Source: Salvia splendens (Eukaryota; Streptophyta; Magnoliopsida; Lamiales; Lamiaceae). From it: a stretch of DNA of 64,000 bases. The DNA lies in NCBI RefSeq assembly GCF_004379255.2, contig NC_056034.1, forward strand, positions 436,501 through 500,500, in the 5' to 3' direction. Positions 10,839-22,299 of the stretch are shown piece by piece. Each line of letters opens with the position of its first letter. Position 1 is the stretch's first letter. Under the pieces are notes generated by a model, which saw only the letters and a program-made list of their open reading frames with translations, had not been told where the DNA came from and did not search any database. A program made the translations under genes and the position numbers.

Positions 10839-11025
10839 TTATGAAAATTAAGAAATTTCTTTTTTTAATTGTGAACCAAAACATACTTTTAAGACCAAAA
10901 GTTATCGCAATTACGTGTAGGACCAAATTTGCTTGGAGCAAAGATAGATGTCTAATTTTAGACTTTAGCACTGTCTTCCATAAACAAAAATAATAGATGG
11001 AATTTTAATTTCAATTTCCTCCAAA
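10839..11025. repeat. Direct repeat of the MITE interior
   Basis: The words gaaccaaaacatacttttaa and gaccaaaagt occur both in the MITE and at 10873-10902. This suggests a partial second copy or a rearranged insertion. Nothing else is recognised before the RBR remnant. Confidence 0.5.
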
Positions 11026-11757
11026 TTATCGCCACAAAATAGAAGCAACTAACATAAAACAAAACAAAGATATTGTTGCAAATACACACAGCAAATTTCG
11101 ACTCCTGTGTATTTGACGACATTTTTTTGAACCACATACGTGGCAATATACGGTCCCACACCTGCATGACACGGGAAAGAAAAAGAAATTAGAAAAATAC
11201 TTTATTACCAACTTCACTTGCACCACTAAACAGCACCTCTTAAATTCTTGTGGTAAAAGAAATGAGTCTAATATCTTGGGACGGTGGTAGTATTATAATG
11301 TGATACTCCTATAGTACTTGTCTACTTATATGTTTTTTATTATACAAATGTGTATTCTTACAGGTTCTAATTGACATCCACATAAATCATAAATGGAAAT
11401 AGGATAATTCACAAGTAGTGTAATTAATAGTACTATATAGGTTTTACATACTGTAAGAATTTTTAATTTAAGGAACAGTTAGTAAATTAAATCATAATTA
11501 TTAGTAGTTGATTTCCAGTATTTCATGGAATAAAAAAATAAAATTTCATTTTTCTGCAATTGTCCTGCAATGGTAAAAAATTGAAAATAAAACGATGATA
11601 ATTTATTAGAAAGGCATGATTTTGTATCACGTCAATTTTTCAAATTTTTATTATTGTGGGACAATTACATAAAATTGAAAATTTCTAATTTTATATTCTA
11701 TGAATATCACCAACTATGCACTAATTGATCTTAAACGGTACAAAAATAATCTACTTA

Positions 11758-11958
11758 GGGGTGTTCGGTTGGTAATATTAAATCTCATGATTAAATATGT
11801 ATCATGTTTGGTTCATAAGATTGAACCCTTCAACTTAATCCTAGATGGATAGTCTCATGATAATTAGTCATAGCCTTCCCCCTCCAACTAAAATAATCCT
11901 ACAACTTAATTCTAGATGGATAGTCTCATGATATTAGTCATGGCAACCGAACGCCACC
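11758..11958. mobile_element. Tourist/Harbinger-like MITE A
   Basis: Starts ggggtgttcggttggtaata and ends ggcaaccgaacgccacc, so the ends are inverted (GGxGTTCGGTT). Flanked by TTA at 11755-11757 and 11959-11961, the target size and sequence of PIF/Harbinger elements. It lies inside the RBR remnant. Confidence 0.65.
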
Positions 11959-11961
11959 TTA

Positions 11962-12163
11962 GGTGGTGTCTGGTTTCCTAGATAAAATAATAGTACCAAG
12001 ATAGAATTTAGAATTGAGTTGTGAGATTTTTTAGTCATAGGGGATAGTTATGACTAATTATTCTATGATTATCTATCTAAGATTGAATTGTGGGATTGAA
12101 TCTCATGAACCAAACACACTACAAATTTAATTCGGGATACAATCTTGCAAACCGAACACATCC
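11962..12163. mobile_element. Tourist/Harbinger-like MITE B
   Basis: Starts ggtggtgtctggtttcctag and ends caaaccgaacacatcc, flanked by TTA at 11959-11961 (shared with MITE A) and 12164-12166. It shares the tagtcata and gatggatagt words with MITE A in inverted order, so A and B may be a mirrored pair or one element with an internal palindrome. Confidence 0.6.
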
Positions 12164-12475
12164 TTAGTGAAAAGAAACGTAGTAAAATATAACAATGAAA
12201 GCCTAATCATATAATTTTAGTGTACGGTTTACAGATTGAAAGCAAATGAAAAAAGTAGAAAAATTAATAATGTGAGAAGAACATGATGCAATCATACAAC
12301 GTACCGTGAAACAAATATTATGAACACAATTGGTGTCGTGGCTTAATTTCTGGCTCAACATTGTTGGTTCTATACAGATTTCACATGTGAAATATTGTTG
12401 TATTTCGTTGGCCATCATATTTGTATCTTGTTGTATTTTGTCGATATATGTTTCTGTTGTATCGTCTACATGTAT

Positions 12476-15400
12476 CTGCAATTTTTCAAAATTTTATTAA
12501 GTGTTAAGAACGAACTTCTATATATATATATACACACACAAAATTATAGACTGCGCTAAGAATTCGTCTCCAACTGCGCTAAGAATTCGTCTCCAACTCC
12601 AAGTAGAATTCAGTTTGGATAATTAATTTAATTTAACAAAACTAGGAAAAATGCTTCTATGACTATGAGAACTCGGCCTAGGAAGTAAAGGCCTGCTCAA
12701 AATGGGCTAACTATTAACGTCTATATAAAATATTGAAAATAAAGCACTCACGAATTAAAACAAGTTCACTTATCAACATCCGTATATGAATATCAGAATA
12801 TGATATGCTACAAATTAAAACGCAGATGAAAAAATTATATTACAATTAATGAAACATAATGCTTGTGAGTCATTAAAAATATTAAACATTACTTTTTTCT
12901 ATAATAAAAAAATTTACATTTGCATTCTCACCAACTGGATAAATATTTTTTGGAATGCAATTGTAATTTTTTAAGTGGCAAGAGTTATAAATTCAATCTA
13001 TTTTTTCACCAAGGATCAAATTTAAAAATCCAAATTGTCTAACTAATAAATACTCCTATATGACACAATATTTATTTATTTAAGTCGAATAATCATCATT
13101 AAAGTCTAGCTACAAGACGAATAAAGGAAATTTGCTTTACTAGTGGCAAACGAATCCAATTAATTATATGCCGTGATTGGTGCTTCAAAAAAGCCACATT
13201 AAATAATAAAAATACGTGTATTAATTATTTACTGAATGATCCTGGATAAATGTTCCCTATTGTTACAAATAACTGAGTTTTCTTAATAAATTAAAAATAT
13301 TATTGAATTATTATGCTAAATACAAAATTTCTATCGACATCATTGACAATTTTTATGAAGGCCATGAAATTTTAATTTCCAAACACAGCAATCTCAATTT
13401 AAAGCAATTTAACACAAGTACAAAGTGGGGCTTTACAATATTAAACATTAAAAATGCAGAGGACTCATTTCTAGTACTGGTAAATTAAATTTGTACTTGG
13501 AATCTGCTTAACTTAAACCATATATAAATTTATTTCTTGATCATGACCAAAGAGACACAAGATAAGACAGAAAATCATTAACGAAGATGAAAAAAATAGT
13601 TTGATAATTAAATAACATATGTACAGTACTACCTACACCTACCCAATGCATCATCATATGCATGTGAGGGTCTGACTAAAAATGCTTTCAAAGAAATAAA
13701 ATAAAATAAAAATAAAAATAAAATTAAAATTAAAATAAAAATATAATAAAAACATATATTCTTTCCAGCAGACACCATAGCTGTACACTAATCAAACACA
13801 TTTTTGAATATATAATTATAAAAACAATACGCATTTTTATACGCCAATCTAACTAGGTGAGAATATACGGTAGTTAAAAATATAAAGTGCCGAAAACTAG
13901 GTATTAAACAAAGGAAAGAATTCAAAATTATCCATAATTTATAATAATTTGGGCGAAAGAAATCAAAATTATCCATACTTTATAAAATAGGTGATTGATT
14001 TTGACCTTATTAAAAACATCAAATTAATTTATATATTTTTTAATCCCATTGTCGGTGGGATTCAAACGATTGGTATTAATATCGTTTCAGGTCGAGCTTA
14101 AAAAGGAAATTTTATAAATTTAGACAGGGAATAATTACTTAATTAATTATATTGATGATAAACATCGTAATATTATAGTAGAAATCAGAGCTAGTATCAC
14201 TATCTATGAAACTGTCTATTTTCTGGTGAAAAGTATAAATAATTGAATAAAGAGTGCATGATTGCAATCTTTATTTTTTTTTATTCACACTTTTCTCTTT
14301 GTGTCCACCTTTCAATTTATTATTTCCTAATAATATAAATCAAGAAAGAATATATATGATTGGATGATATAATGAACAAAGAAATTTATATTTTTGAATC
14401 AACTTTATTCAAATTTTATGAATTTGTTTATAAAAAAAGTTTGAAAACTCCAATTTAATTGTACATTTAGGGCAATAACACAATTCCTTTGTGTGAAAAG
14501 CAAACCCCACCCTCTTTTTGGATAAAAAGTAAAAGGAAATTATTTACCATGCACATGAATTTTATAAATTTAATTCAATTACACTTTATATATGTTTGTC
14601 ACTTTTGTATAATCTATAATTTTTTTGCATAAGATTGGCATTAAGATTTTAATCGTTTCCAACAATCCATCTATCATGATCATTCGAACCTCCAACCTAA
14701 TAGATGGAGAAGAAGTTGGCATCTTTGAACTCCCTATCAAATTGGGGCAAATTAATTTCAAAATTGGCAATACTAACATATTGGGGGTGAAATATTGCTC
14801 AATTTATATTCGATCAATCAATCAGAATCGTAATATAGCAACCTAAATAGTTAAAAAATGAAATTAGTCCTTTTTTTTCAAAGGCAATACTTTTCAAATG
14901 GGTATATACCTTTTAGCAACTCACTTCCCTAAGAAAAGTATATTTGTGATATGTAAGCATGTAGACGCTTTATTTAGTATCCTATGCAGATATATAAGAA
15001 TGAGTTGTACGATGAATATATAAAAATTATATTATCAAATTATGAAGAAAACTGACATAATTTAAAAGATTAAACGTAAGCAATTTACCATAGTAAACAC
15101 AATTTTTTAAGAGATTTTAATAGGTATTTCAGACTATTTGAATTCAAACTTAATTATACTCCATTGGAAATCAGTTGTGCTTAATACTTAAAGGAACCTT
15201 AATCAATATATGTAAGTCTAATCCGTCAAATAATCTTTGCACACTTGCATAGTACTCCCAAAATATTCTAAATTATTATGGAAAGGGTTATGAAATATTG
15301 TGATGACAGAGAGAGATATTTTGACGAAGTTGAACTTGTTAAGTATTTTAATTTCTTTCTTTTTCTTTAATTTATGAAAAAAGTTAAAGAATCCCTAGCA

Positions 15401-16022
15401 GCCCCAATGAATTATACAAATATGCATGTAGCCATTGTTAAAATGATAAGCTTTGTCCATATATTCAAAGAATTTAAACTATATCAATATTTTAGACATT
15501 AACATGTTACTCTTATACATTAGAAAATAGAAATACTCATTATTTATCAAGGAAAATCCAAATTAAGCATGTTATTTTGCTCATAAATTCAAGAAAAAAA
15601 AATTCAAAAATGGTACTCATATAAATTAAACTTTCTTGACAAACAACTACAACTTTTTATGCAGTCGAAGATTAATATTTGATTTCAAACTTATATTCAG
15701 TATCAAATGTGGTTGATAATAGATAGAGGCAAACCTTAAATCTATGCAAGTCTAATTACATCAAATAATCCCTGCACACTTGCATAATACTCCCGAAACC
15801 TAAATTATTATTAAAAAAAGTTCTGAAACATTTAAATGAAAACTAGATATTTTTAACAAAAGTTGAAAAGTATTTTTCTTTCTCTTTTTCTTTCAATAAA
15901 AGGAAAATGAAAAGAATCCATAGCAGCCCCAATCAATTCAACATTGCGTGTCTCAATTGTTAAAGTTGATGAGCTGATGAGCTTTGTCCCGCCTTAAATA
16001 TAAATTATACTACGTATTAGGA
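12476..16022. other. Long AT-rich intergenic region
   Basis: No convincing gene is found. Features seen: a TA/CA microsatellite near 12522-12540; a short direct doubling (actgcgctaagaattcgtct) near 12551-12595; an A-rich simple stretch near 13697-13752; and a divergent tandem duplication in the last part. Short ORFs here have no recognisable motif. Confidence 0.5.
15140..15990. repeat. Divergent tandem duplication upstream of PME 1
   Basis: Block 15140-15470 and block 15690-15990 share an ordered series of words: aagtctaat, tcaaataatc, tgcacacttgcata, tactccc, ctagcagccccaat or atagcagccccaat, and gagctttgtcc or aagctttgtcc. Both lie 0.6-1.4 kb upstream of the pectin methylesterase start, so this is probably an old duplication in its upstream region. 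Confidence 0.65.
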
Positions 16023-16280
16023 CTAATCCCCGTCTTTCATTAATTATTCACTTTTATCATTTTTATAAGTCCTATTAATTATCAATTTTCACTTTTACCA
16101 TATATAAATGGTATATAGACCCTGACACCATGCATTCTATTAACTCATTTCACCCACATTTTATTATAAAATCAATATATAAAAGTGAGATTCATATTCC
16201 ACTAACTTTTTACACTCACTTTTCTTTACATTTTTTAAAATTCGTGTCGAAAGTGTACAATTACTGAGGGACGAGGGAAG
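16023..16280. mobile_element. Degenerate Stowaway-like MITE
   Basis: The left end ctaatccccgtctttcatta and the reverse complement of the right end (cttccctcgtccctcagtaa) are imperfect inverted copies, with TA next to the right end. It lies about 300 bp upstream of the PME 1 start codon and may carry or disturb promoter elements. Confidence 0.5.
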
Positions 16281-16581
16281 TAATATTTATACGTTAAATA
16301 TGATATTTAGAAATACTCATTGGAGTATTTAATAAAAAAAATCTAAATCAACCAAATTAAATTTACTCATGAAATTCATTTTTTAAATGACACTCATATA
16401 TAAAATCTAAAATTTATAAGCATATAAAAATAATAATTTTTTATACATTAGAATATAAACTTTGAAAATATATTTTAATATAAAAATAGCAATCATAGTA
16501 ATACATTATAAATGGAAGGTCCAGATCAGTCATTCTATCCCTCAGCAAATTATCAACCAATCCCTTTTCTCTTTAAAAAAT

Positions 16582-19500
16582 ATGTCCCGCCTCCGCCAAT
16601 TCTTCGCCGGAAGATCATTTTCCGGCGACAAAACCACCCGAAAAAAACTCCTCCTCTCTCTCCTCGCCACAACCGTCCTGGTAGCCGCCGTGATCGGCGT
16701 CGCCGCCGGAGTAAAATCCCGACGCCACAGCCCCTCCGGCGCCGGCGACAGCGCCGCCCTCAAAATCTCCAGCTCCCACGCCATCGCTCGATCATCCTGC
16801 AGCAGCACATTGTACCCAGAGCTCTGCTACTCCGCCATCGCCGGCCCTCTCGACGGCGGCAAGAAGGTGAAATCCCCCAAAGACATCATCACTTTGTCGC
16901 TGAACGTGACGATCACCGCCGTGAAGCGGAACTACGCCGCCATCGGAAAGCTGCTCGCCGACGACAAGGGCAACTTCACGAAGCGGGAGAAGGGGGCGCT
17001 AAAGGACTGCCTCGAGACGCTGGATGAGACGCTGGATGAGCTCGAGACCGCTGTCGACGAGCTCAACGAGTACCCGTTCAAGAAGTCGATCGAGGCCCAC
17101 GCCGACGACCTCAAAACCCTACTCTCCTCCGCCATTACCAATCAGGTTTTTTTTTGTTTAATTGCAACATTGGACGTAAAATATTTTGTCACGGTCATTA
17201 ACCACTCTGACACTAATAATGTTCAAATAATTTTAGTACCTTAATTTGAAGCGATAAAGCATACAAAAATTGAAATTAAATAATAAATGTACAAAATGAA
17301 GTTAATTAACAAGGCAAATTTACAATTTCAAGCTAATTTGTAGGATTATTAATATAAGAGGCGATCTCACATTTTTTTTAAGGAGACCTGCCTTGACGGC
17401 TTCTCGTACAATAAGGCCGACAGGCACGTACGAGAAGTCTTCATAGGAGGGCAGGTCGTTCGAGTCGAGCAGCTCTGCAGCAACTCTCTCGCGATGCTCA
17501 CCAACATGACGAAGAAGGATGCGGAGGAGGAGAGGAAGCTCAACGGCGGGAGGAAGCTCACGGCGGCGGCGGACGGGGGCTGGCCGGAGTGGCTGTCGGC
17601 AGGGGACAGGAGGCTGCTGCAGTCGTCCTCCGTGACGCCGAACGTGGTGGTGGCGGCGGACGGGAGCGGAAACTACAAGACGGTGGCGGCGGCGGTGGCG
17701 GCGGCGCCGGAGAAGAGCAGCAAGAGGTACGTGATTAGGATAAAGGCGGGGGTTTACAGGGAGAACGTGGAGGTGCCGAAGAAGAAGACGAACATAATGT
17801 TCATCGGAGATGGGCGGACCACCACCATCATTACCGCCAGCAAGAACGTTGTCGACGGAAGCACTACGTTTAACTCGGCTACAGTAGGTGAGTTACGGTT
17901 CTTGCTTTTTCCTCTATTAGTCGTGTTTTGTGTTTTGTTTTTAATGTTTTGTTCGTGCATGCATAATCATTTTTCCACTAAAATTGAATTTTTCTTGCAC
18001 CTTGCCTTTTCAATTTTCTTAGGTAAGCATCATTCGGTTTATTTCATATTTTGGTTTAGTTTTCATATTTTATGTTTGCAATTTCCGTAGAATATAACCA
18101 TTATGTAAATAAATGAAAATTACTACACTATGCCTAATTTTCAAAATAGAGAAATAAGTAAATTATGTACTCCTAGCTATTTTAACAAAAATACAGAAAT
18201 AGTAGTCATTCTCACTTTAATACAATAAAATTACGATAATTATACGATAAATTTCGTAATTTCTACTAATATATTTTCAAAAATTTATATCTAGCTACAT
18301 GGAATTTTTCTATGGTATGTGGTAATGTGGAAGATACTAGAATTAGATCTCGTATCAATAGTTAAATCAATTGTAGGACATTATGATCTTCACATTGTGC
18401 AATACTAATAATACAACTTCAAAATTGTTGCATGTAATTAAGTGATTTGATTTAAGAATATATTGACAAAAGTCGAATGTGTGTGTGTGGTCACTAGGTG
18501 TCGAAAGTGACTAGAGTAGAACAAAGTAGAGACTAGGATTGGGTGGATTATTGTAATTCGATATATACGAATCTACTATACATACAAAACGTTGAGTACA
18601 AAATCATATGAATTCTTTAGTTTTTAGTGTCTGTCCTTTTAGATAAAATAGCAAAGAAGAGAAACAAGGTATCATTACGTTTCTTAGAAGCCTTCCATAT
18701 TTCTAGAATTGGGTCCCAATATATTAGTAAGTGCATCTTTATTACCAATAAAGAAGGGTGAATAAAAAAGGTATATCATCTATATACCTACTCAAAAAGT
18801 GAAATATATCATTTAAAAAAAAATACTCCAAAAGAAAAAGGTATATAGAAAGGTAAATAATTTTTAAACATAAAATAATAGTACAAAATGCATTAAAAAA
18901 ACATAAAGTGTGATACCTTCTCAAATACATTCTCCCTTGAAGAATGATTTTTCATGAAAAGAAGGCAAATATAGTAGTTATAAAATTTTACCTCTCCATC
19001 AATTGAGAGGTAAAGATATCTCTTCAAAATGGAAAAAGATATAATACCTTCTCAAATACCTCTTCCATTGGATAATGATTTTCCATGAAAAAAAAGGTAA
19101 ATATGGTAGTTATATAACTTTATCTGTCTATTTAACTCTCCCCTTGGAGATGCTCTAATAATAATTTTATAATTAAAATTAGTGGCAAAAAATATTTGTA
19201 GAATTTTAATACTAATAATTCTCTAAGCATAAGTTCGGTAGGGGTTGAAGATAATTTTTCTGATAACTATAATCGAAATATGATTAATTCTTATTCCCAT
19301 TTGAAAAAGCTATACAAATAATTAAATGAATTAATTTTTATTCCCTGATATTTTTTCGATCGCCTAGTTGTAAAGTTATGCTATTGATGAGTACAAAGAT
19401 AATTAGTCAAGTTGTCAATTGTCATGCAAATGAGTGACTGACCTTTTTCTATAAAATAAATCATGGCGTGGATGTTACATCTACATAGACTATATAATAG

Positions 19501-22299
19501 GAATATAAATAAGATAATAATTTTTCACGGTATATTTGCATGCAAATATTTGACTATACGCGCCCACAAATATTGAATTCTTTACAATCTATGGAAAACT
19601 GTGTGCATGCGTATATGGCTGTCGAGCATTAGAGCAACTCAATCCATGCTCTTGTCAAAAAGTTTGGATGTGTGTCCGGATCCACTTTTATTAATTTTTT
19701 ACCTCTTGCATTTTGGCTAGAGTACAACACCAACATTCATATTCTTCCGCAAAAGCATGCTCAAAGGTCTCACCATTCTATTATTTAATTTAAATACTTC
19801 AATTACTAAAAACATTTCCACAATATTAAATGCATTAATAATACGCGAAATACTATTACAAATTACTAAAAAAATTAAAAGTTACATAATTAAAATCCTA
19901 AAAATTTAAAAAAAATCCTAAAAATTGATATTGAGAGATTTGTTTGGTATAGTGTCATTTTTTTGTGTTTGAAATGAGAGTATTATAAAAGTATGAATTT
20001 TGGGGTAAAAACAATAAAAATAATAAATTAAAAGTGTGGAAAAAATGGATATATTTTATTAGGAAGTGAGAAAATATGTTTTTATTAAATCTGAATTTTT
20101 CAATTTTTTTAAAATAATAATAATAAAAAATGATAAACTAAGTCAACCAGAGCATGCCACGTCGGTTGCTCGTGCTCTATGCATCGAGCAGGGCCGTGCC
20201 GTTGGCAAGAGTACAGCGGAGAGCAGGGGTCTGCTCTTGCCGATGGCACGGACGCCGTCCTTGCGCAAGAGCACAGATGGGCATGCTCTAAAGAAAATAG
20301 ATATAGATATGATAAATAAGGGGAGTGATCAATTGGTAATTCATCATTTAATTGCTAACTACACTAATTTAAGACCATATGATTTTAGAAATCTTGTGGT
20401 CTAAAATTTGCGATAACTAATTTTCGTTTTTATTAATTAAATCGAAAAAGATAAAAAAACTACCAAATTAGGGTTTTGGATGAAAATGTCAATATAGTGT
20501 TTCGAAAATATCAACACAATGTTGTGAGAATGTCAACACAATGCTTTGAGAATGTTAACACATTGCTTATATTGACATTCTACATGTATTATATTGACAT
20601 TTTATATACTAGGTTGACATTTGTTGTTGTAAGAAAAAATTGAAAATTTTTGAATTTTTCTCATTATAATCCTTATGAAATTATCTTTAATTTGATATAA
20701 ATATAATTTAAATCTAGAAAATTATATGCGTTTTAAAGTTATGGGATATTTTTCAAAAGTTAGTTATAACTAATTTGTTGTAAATTGACCTTAATACCCT
20801 TATTGACGTTTTTTTGATCGTATTGACATTCCGGGAGTGATGATCTAGGCCCTTGATTTGAATATCTAATGGCTATTATTTAATTATAGTTAGCAATTAA
20901 GTATTGAGTTAACAATATAACACTCCCATTATAAATAATGTATACATCTATTAATTTAATTTTTGTTAGCTTTATTGGCAATACTATAAATACATAGTAC
21001 TATGTTATGTATACAAATTATTTCTTTATTAAGTAATACACATATATGCATACGTATACAGCTGTGACTGACACATAAGTCACGAGATTAATGTTTTTAT
21101 GTAAATAATTTAAATATAAAAATTTCTATCATCGAAATAAATTAAAAAAATTCTTGTTTCACTATTTAAGTATACAGGAAATAAATTCTACGTCTCTTAA
21201 AGCATGATTTGATAACATTAAGGTGTTTCATTTTATTGATGTGATGATTCATAAGTTAGCACGTTCCCTCCTTTAATTACGCTTTAATTGTCACTTAAAA
21301 CCCGGACCGACACCTAATTCACCGACACAAATTATTTGACTGCTTTCTTATGTATTTTTACTAATTTTTCTTAAAAAAAAATAGCAATCACTATCGGTAA
21401 ATATTGGTTACAATTGTTTAGTCACTAGATTTGTAATAGGTTACATAAAATCACAACAATATATATAGTCTAATATTTAGTCAAACTGTCGCATTTCAAC
21501 CACCTTTTGATGGTTTCGTTAATGCCATTGCTTTATAAAGTAGTTGCATCCACTTTTTTTAATGAAATAACATGGCATCTAACTTATTCTCAAATGCTGG
21601 TTTGCAGCTGTAGTAGGAGAAAAGTTCTTGGCCCGAGACATCACTTTCCAAAACACAGCCGGGCCCTCCAAGCACCAAGCCGTCGCGCTTCGGGTCGGGT
21701 CGGATCTTTCCGCATTCTACAAATGCGACATTCTAGCCTATCAAGACACGCTTTACGTCCACTCCAATCGAAATTTCTTCATAAACTGCTACATAGCTGG
21801 CACTGTCGACTTCATCTTTGGTAACGCCGCCTCAGTGCTCCAAGATTGTGACATCCACGCCCGTCGCCCTAATTCGGGTCAAAAGAACATGGTCACGGCC
21901 CATGGCCGAACCGACCCGAACCAGAATACGGGCATAGTGATACAAAAAAGTAGGATTGGAGCGACTTCTGACTTGAAGTCGGTCCAAAAAAGTTTTCCTA
22001 CTTATCTTGGACGGCCTTGGAAGGAATATGCTAGGACCATCATCATGCAGTCGTCCATAACGGACGTGATACACCCGGCCGGGTGGCATGAGTGGAGCGG
22101 GAGTTTCGCCCTTAATACTCTGACTTATGGAGAGTATCAAAACACGGGGGCTGGGGCGTCCACTTCCGGAAGGGTTAAATGGAAAGGGTACAAGGTGATC
22201 ACGAGCTCGACCGAGGCTGCGGGTTACACGCCGGGGAAGTTCGTCGCCGGTGGGAGTTGGTTGCCGTCAACCGGCTTCCCTTATTCACTAGGGTTGTGA
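16582..22299 (+). CDS. Pectin methylesterase with inhibitor pro-region (PME 1)
   Basis: Type-I pectinesterase, 586 aa. It removes methyl esters from wall homogalacturonan. Exons 16582-17145, 17383-17887 and 21608-22299 join in frame at GT-AG sites. The start MSRLRQFFAG is preferred to upstream in-frame methionines because it precedes a basic stretch and a membrane anchor (residues 23-43). Then come a PMEI domain with its cysteines (SSCSSTLYPELC, LKDCLE, NQETCLDGF) and an RRLLQ processing site. The PME catalytic domain contains HQAVALR, YQDTL, DFIFGNA and GRPWKEYARTI, giving the expected Gln, Asp, Asp, Arg and Trp. The pro-region is known to hold the enzyme inactive until cleavage in the secretory pathway. 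Intron 2 is 3.7 kb and filled with MITEs. A paralogue lies directly downstream. It looks intact. Confidence 0.93.
18727..19160. mobile_element. MITE-like insertion in PME 1 intron 2
   Basis: The ends aagtgcatctttattaccaa and, reverse-complemented, ttagagcatctccaagggga are weak inverted repeats, of the GAGCATCT type common in plant MITEs. Inside, a block of about 110-140 bp (taccttctcaaatac...catgaaaa) occurs twice, near 18914 and 19046. The boundaries are approximate. Confidence 0.45.
19629..20291. mobile_element. MITE with GC-rich hairpin end in PME 1 intron 2
   Basis: The left end attagagcaactcaatccat continues to gctcttg; the right end, reverse-complemented, reads tttagagcatgcccatctgt then gctcttgc. 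Near the right end lies a GC-rich stem made from ggccgtgccgttggcaagag and its inverse near 20237. No transposase is present. Boundaries are uncertain by a few bases. Confidence 0.6.
20321..20927 (+). mobile_element. MITE family member, 607 bp (copy 2), in PME 1 intron 2
   Basis: Starts GGGAGTG and ends CACTCCC, with longer inverted similarity inside (attgctaacta against tagttagcaat). It is the same family and length as 6401-7007 in opposite orientation. The interior has direct repeats of an atgtcaacacaatg type. Flanks are AT-rich and give no flush target duplication. Confidence 0.75.

Larger units (their letters stand above)
11026..12475 (-). pseudogene. RBR-type (RING-IBR-RING) E3 ligase remnant
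   Basis: Two minus-strand exon-like pieces look like opposite ends of a plant RBR ubiquitin ligase. Piece 1 (12475-12305) has a good acceptor (tgcag) and donor (GTACGT) and encodes FTCEICIEP...NCVHNICFT, the start of RING1 (C-x2-C...C-x-H-x3-C). Piece 2 (11161-11026) follows a tgcag acceptor and encodes RCGTVYCHVCG, the RING2 core, then a hydrophobic tail and stop. The rest of RING1 and the whole IBR domain, about 80-100 residues, are not visible in the 1.14 kb between them, which instead holds two MITEs. The upstream N-terminal region is also not found. RBR enzymes pass ubiquitin through a RING2 cysteine. This copy should be dead. Confidence 0.6.

Noticed and set aside
14579..14846. Overlapping ORFs on both strands in AT-rich intergenic DNA
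   Set aside because: Composition is typical of AT-rich noncoding DNA and no conserved motif or splice context was seen.
16512..17027. Plus-strand Arg/Pro-rich ORF overlapping PME 1 exon 1
   Set aside because: It is an alternate frame of GC-rich coding sequence. The PMEI frame has the anchor, cysteines and correct splice phase.
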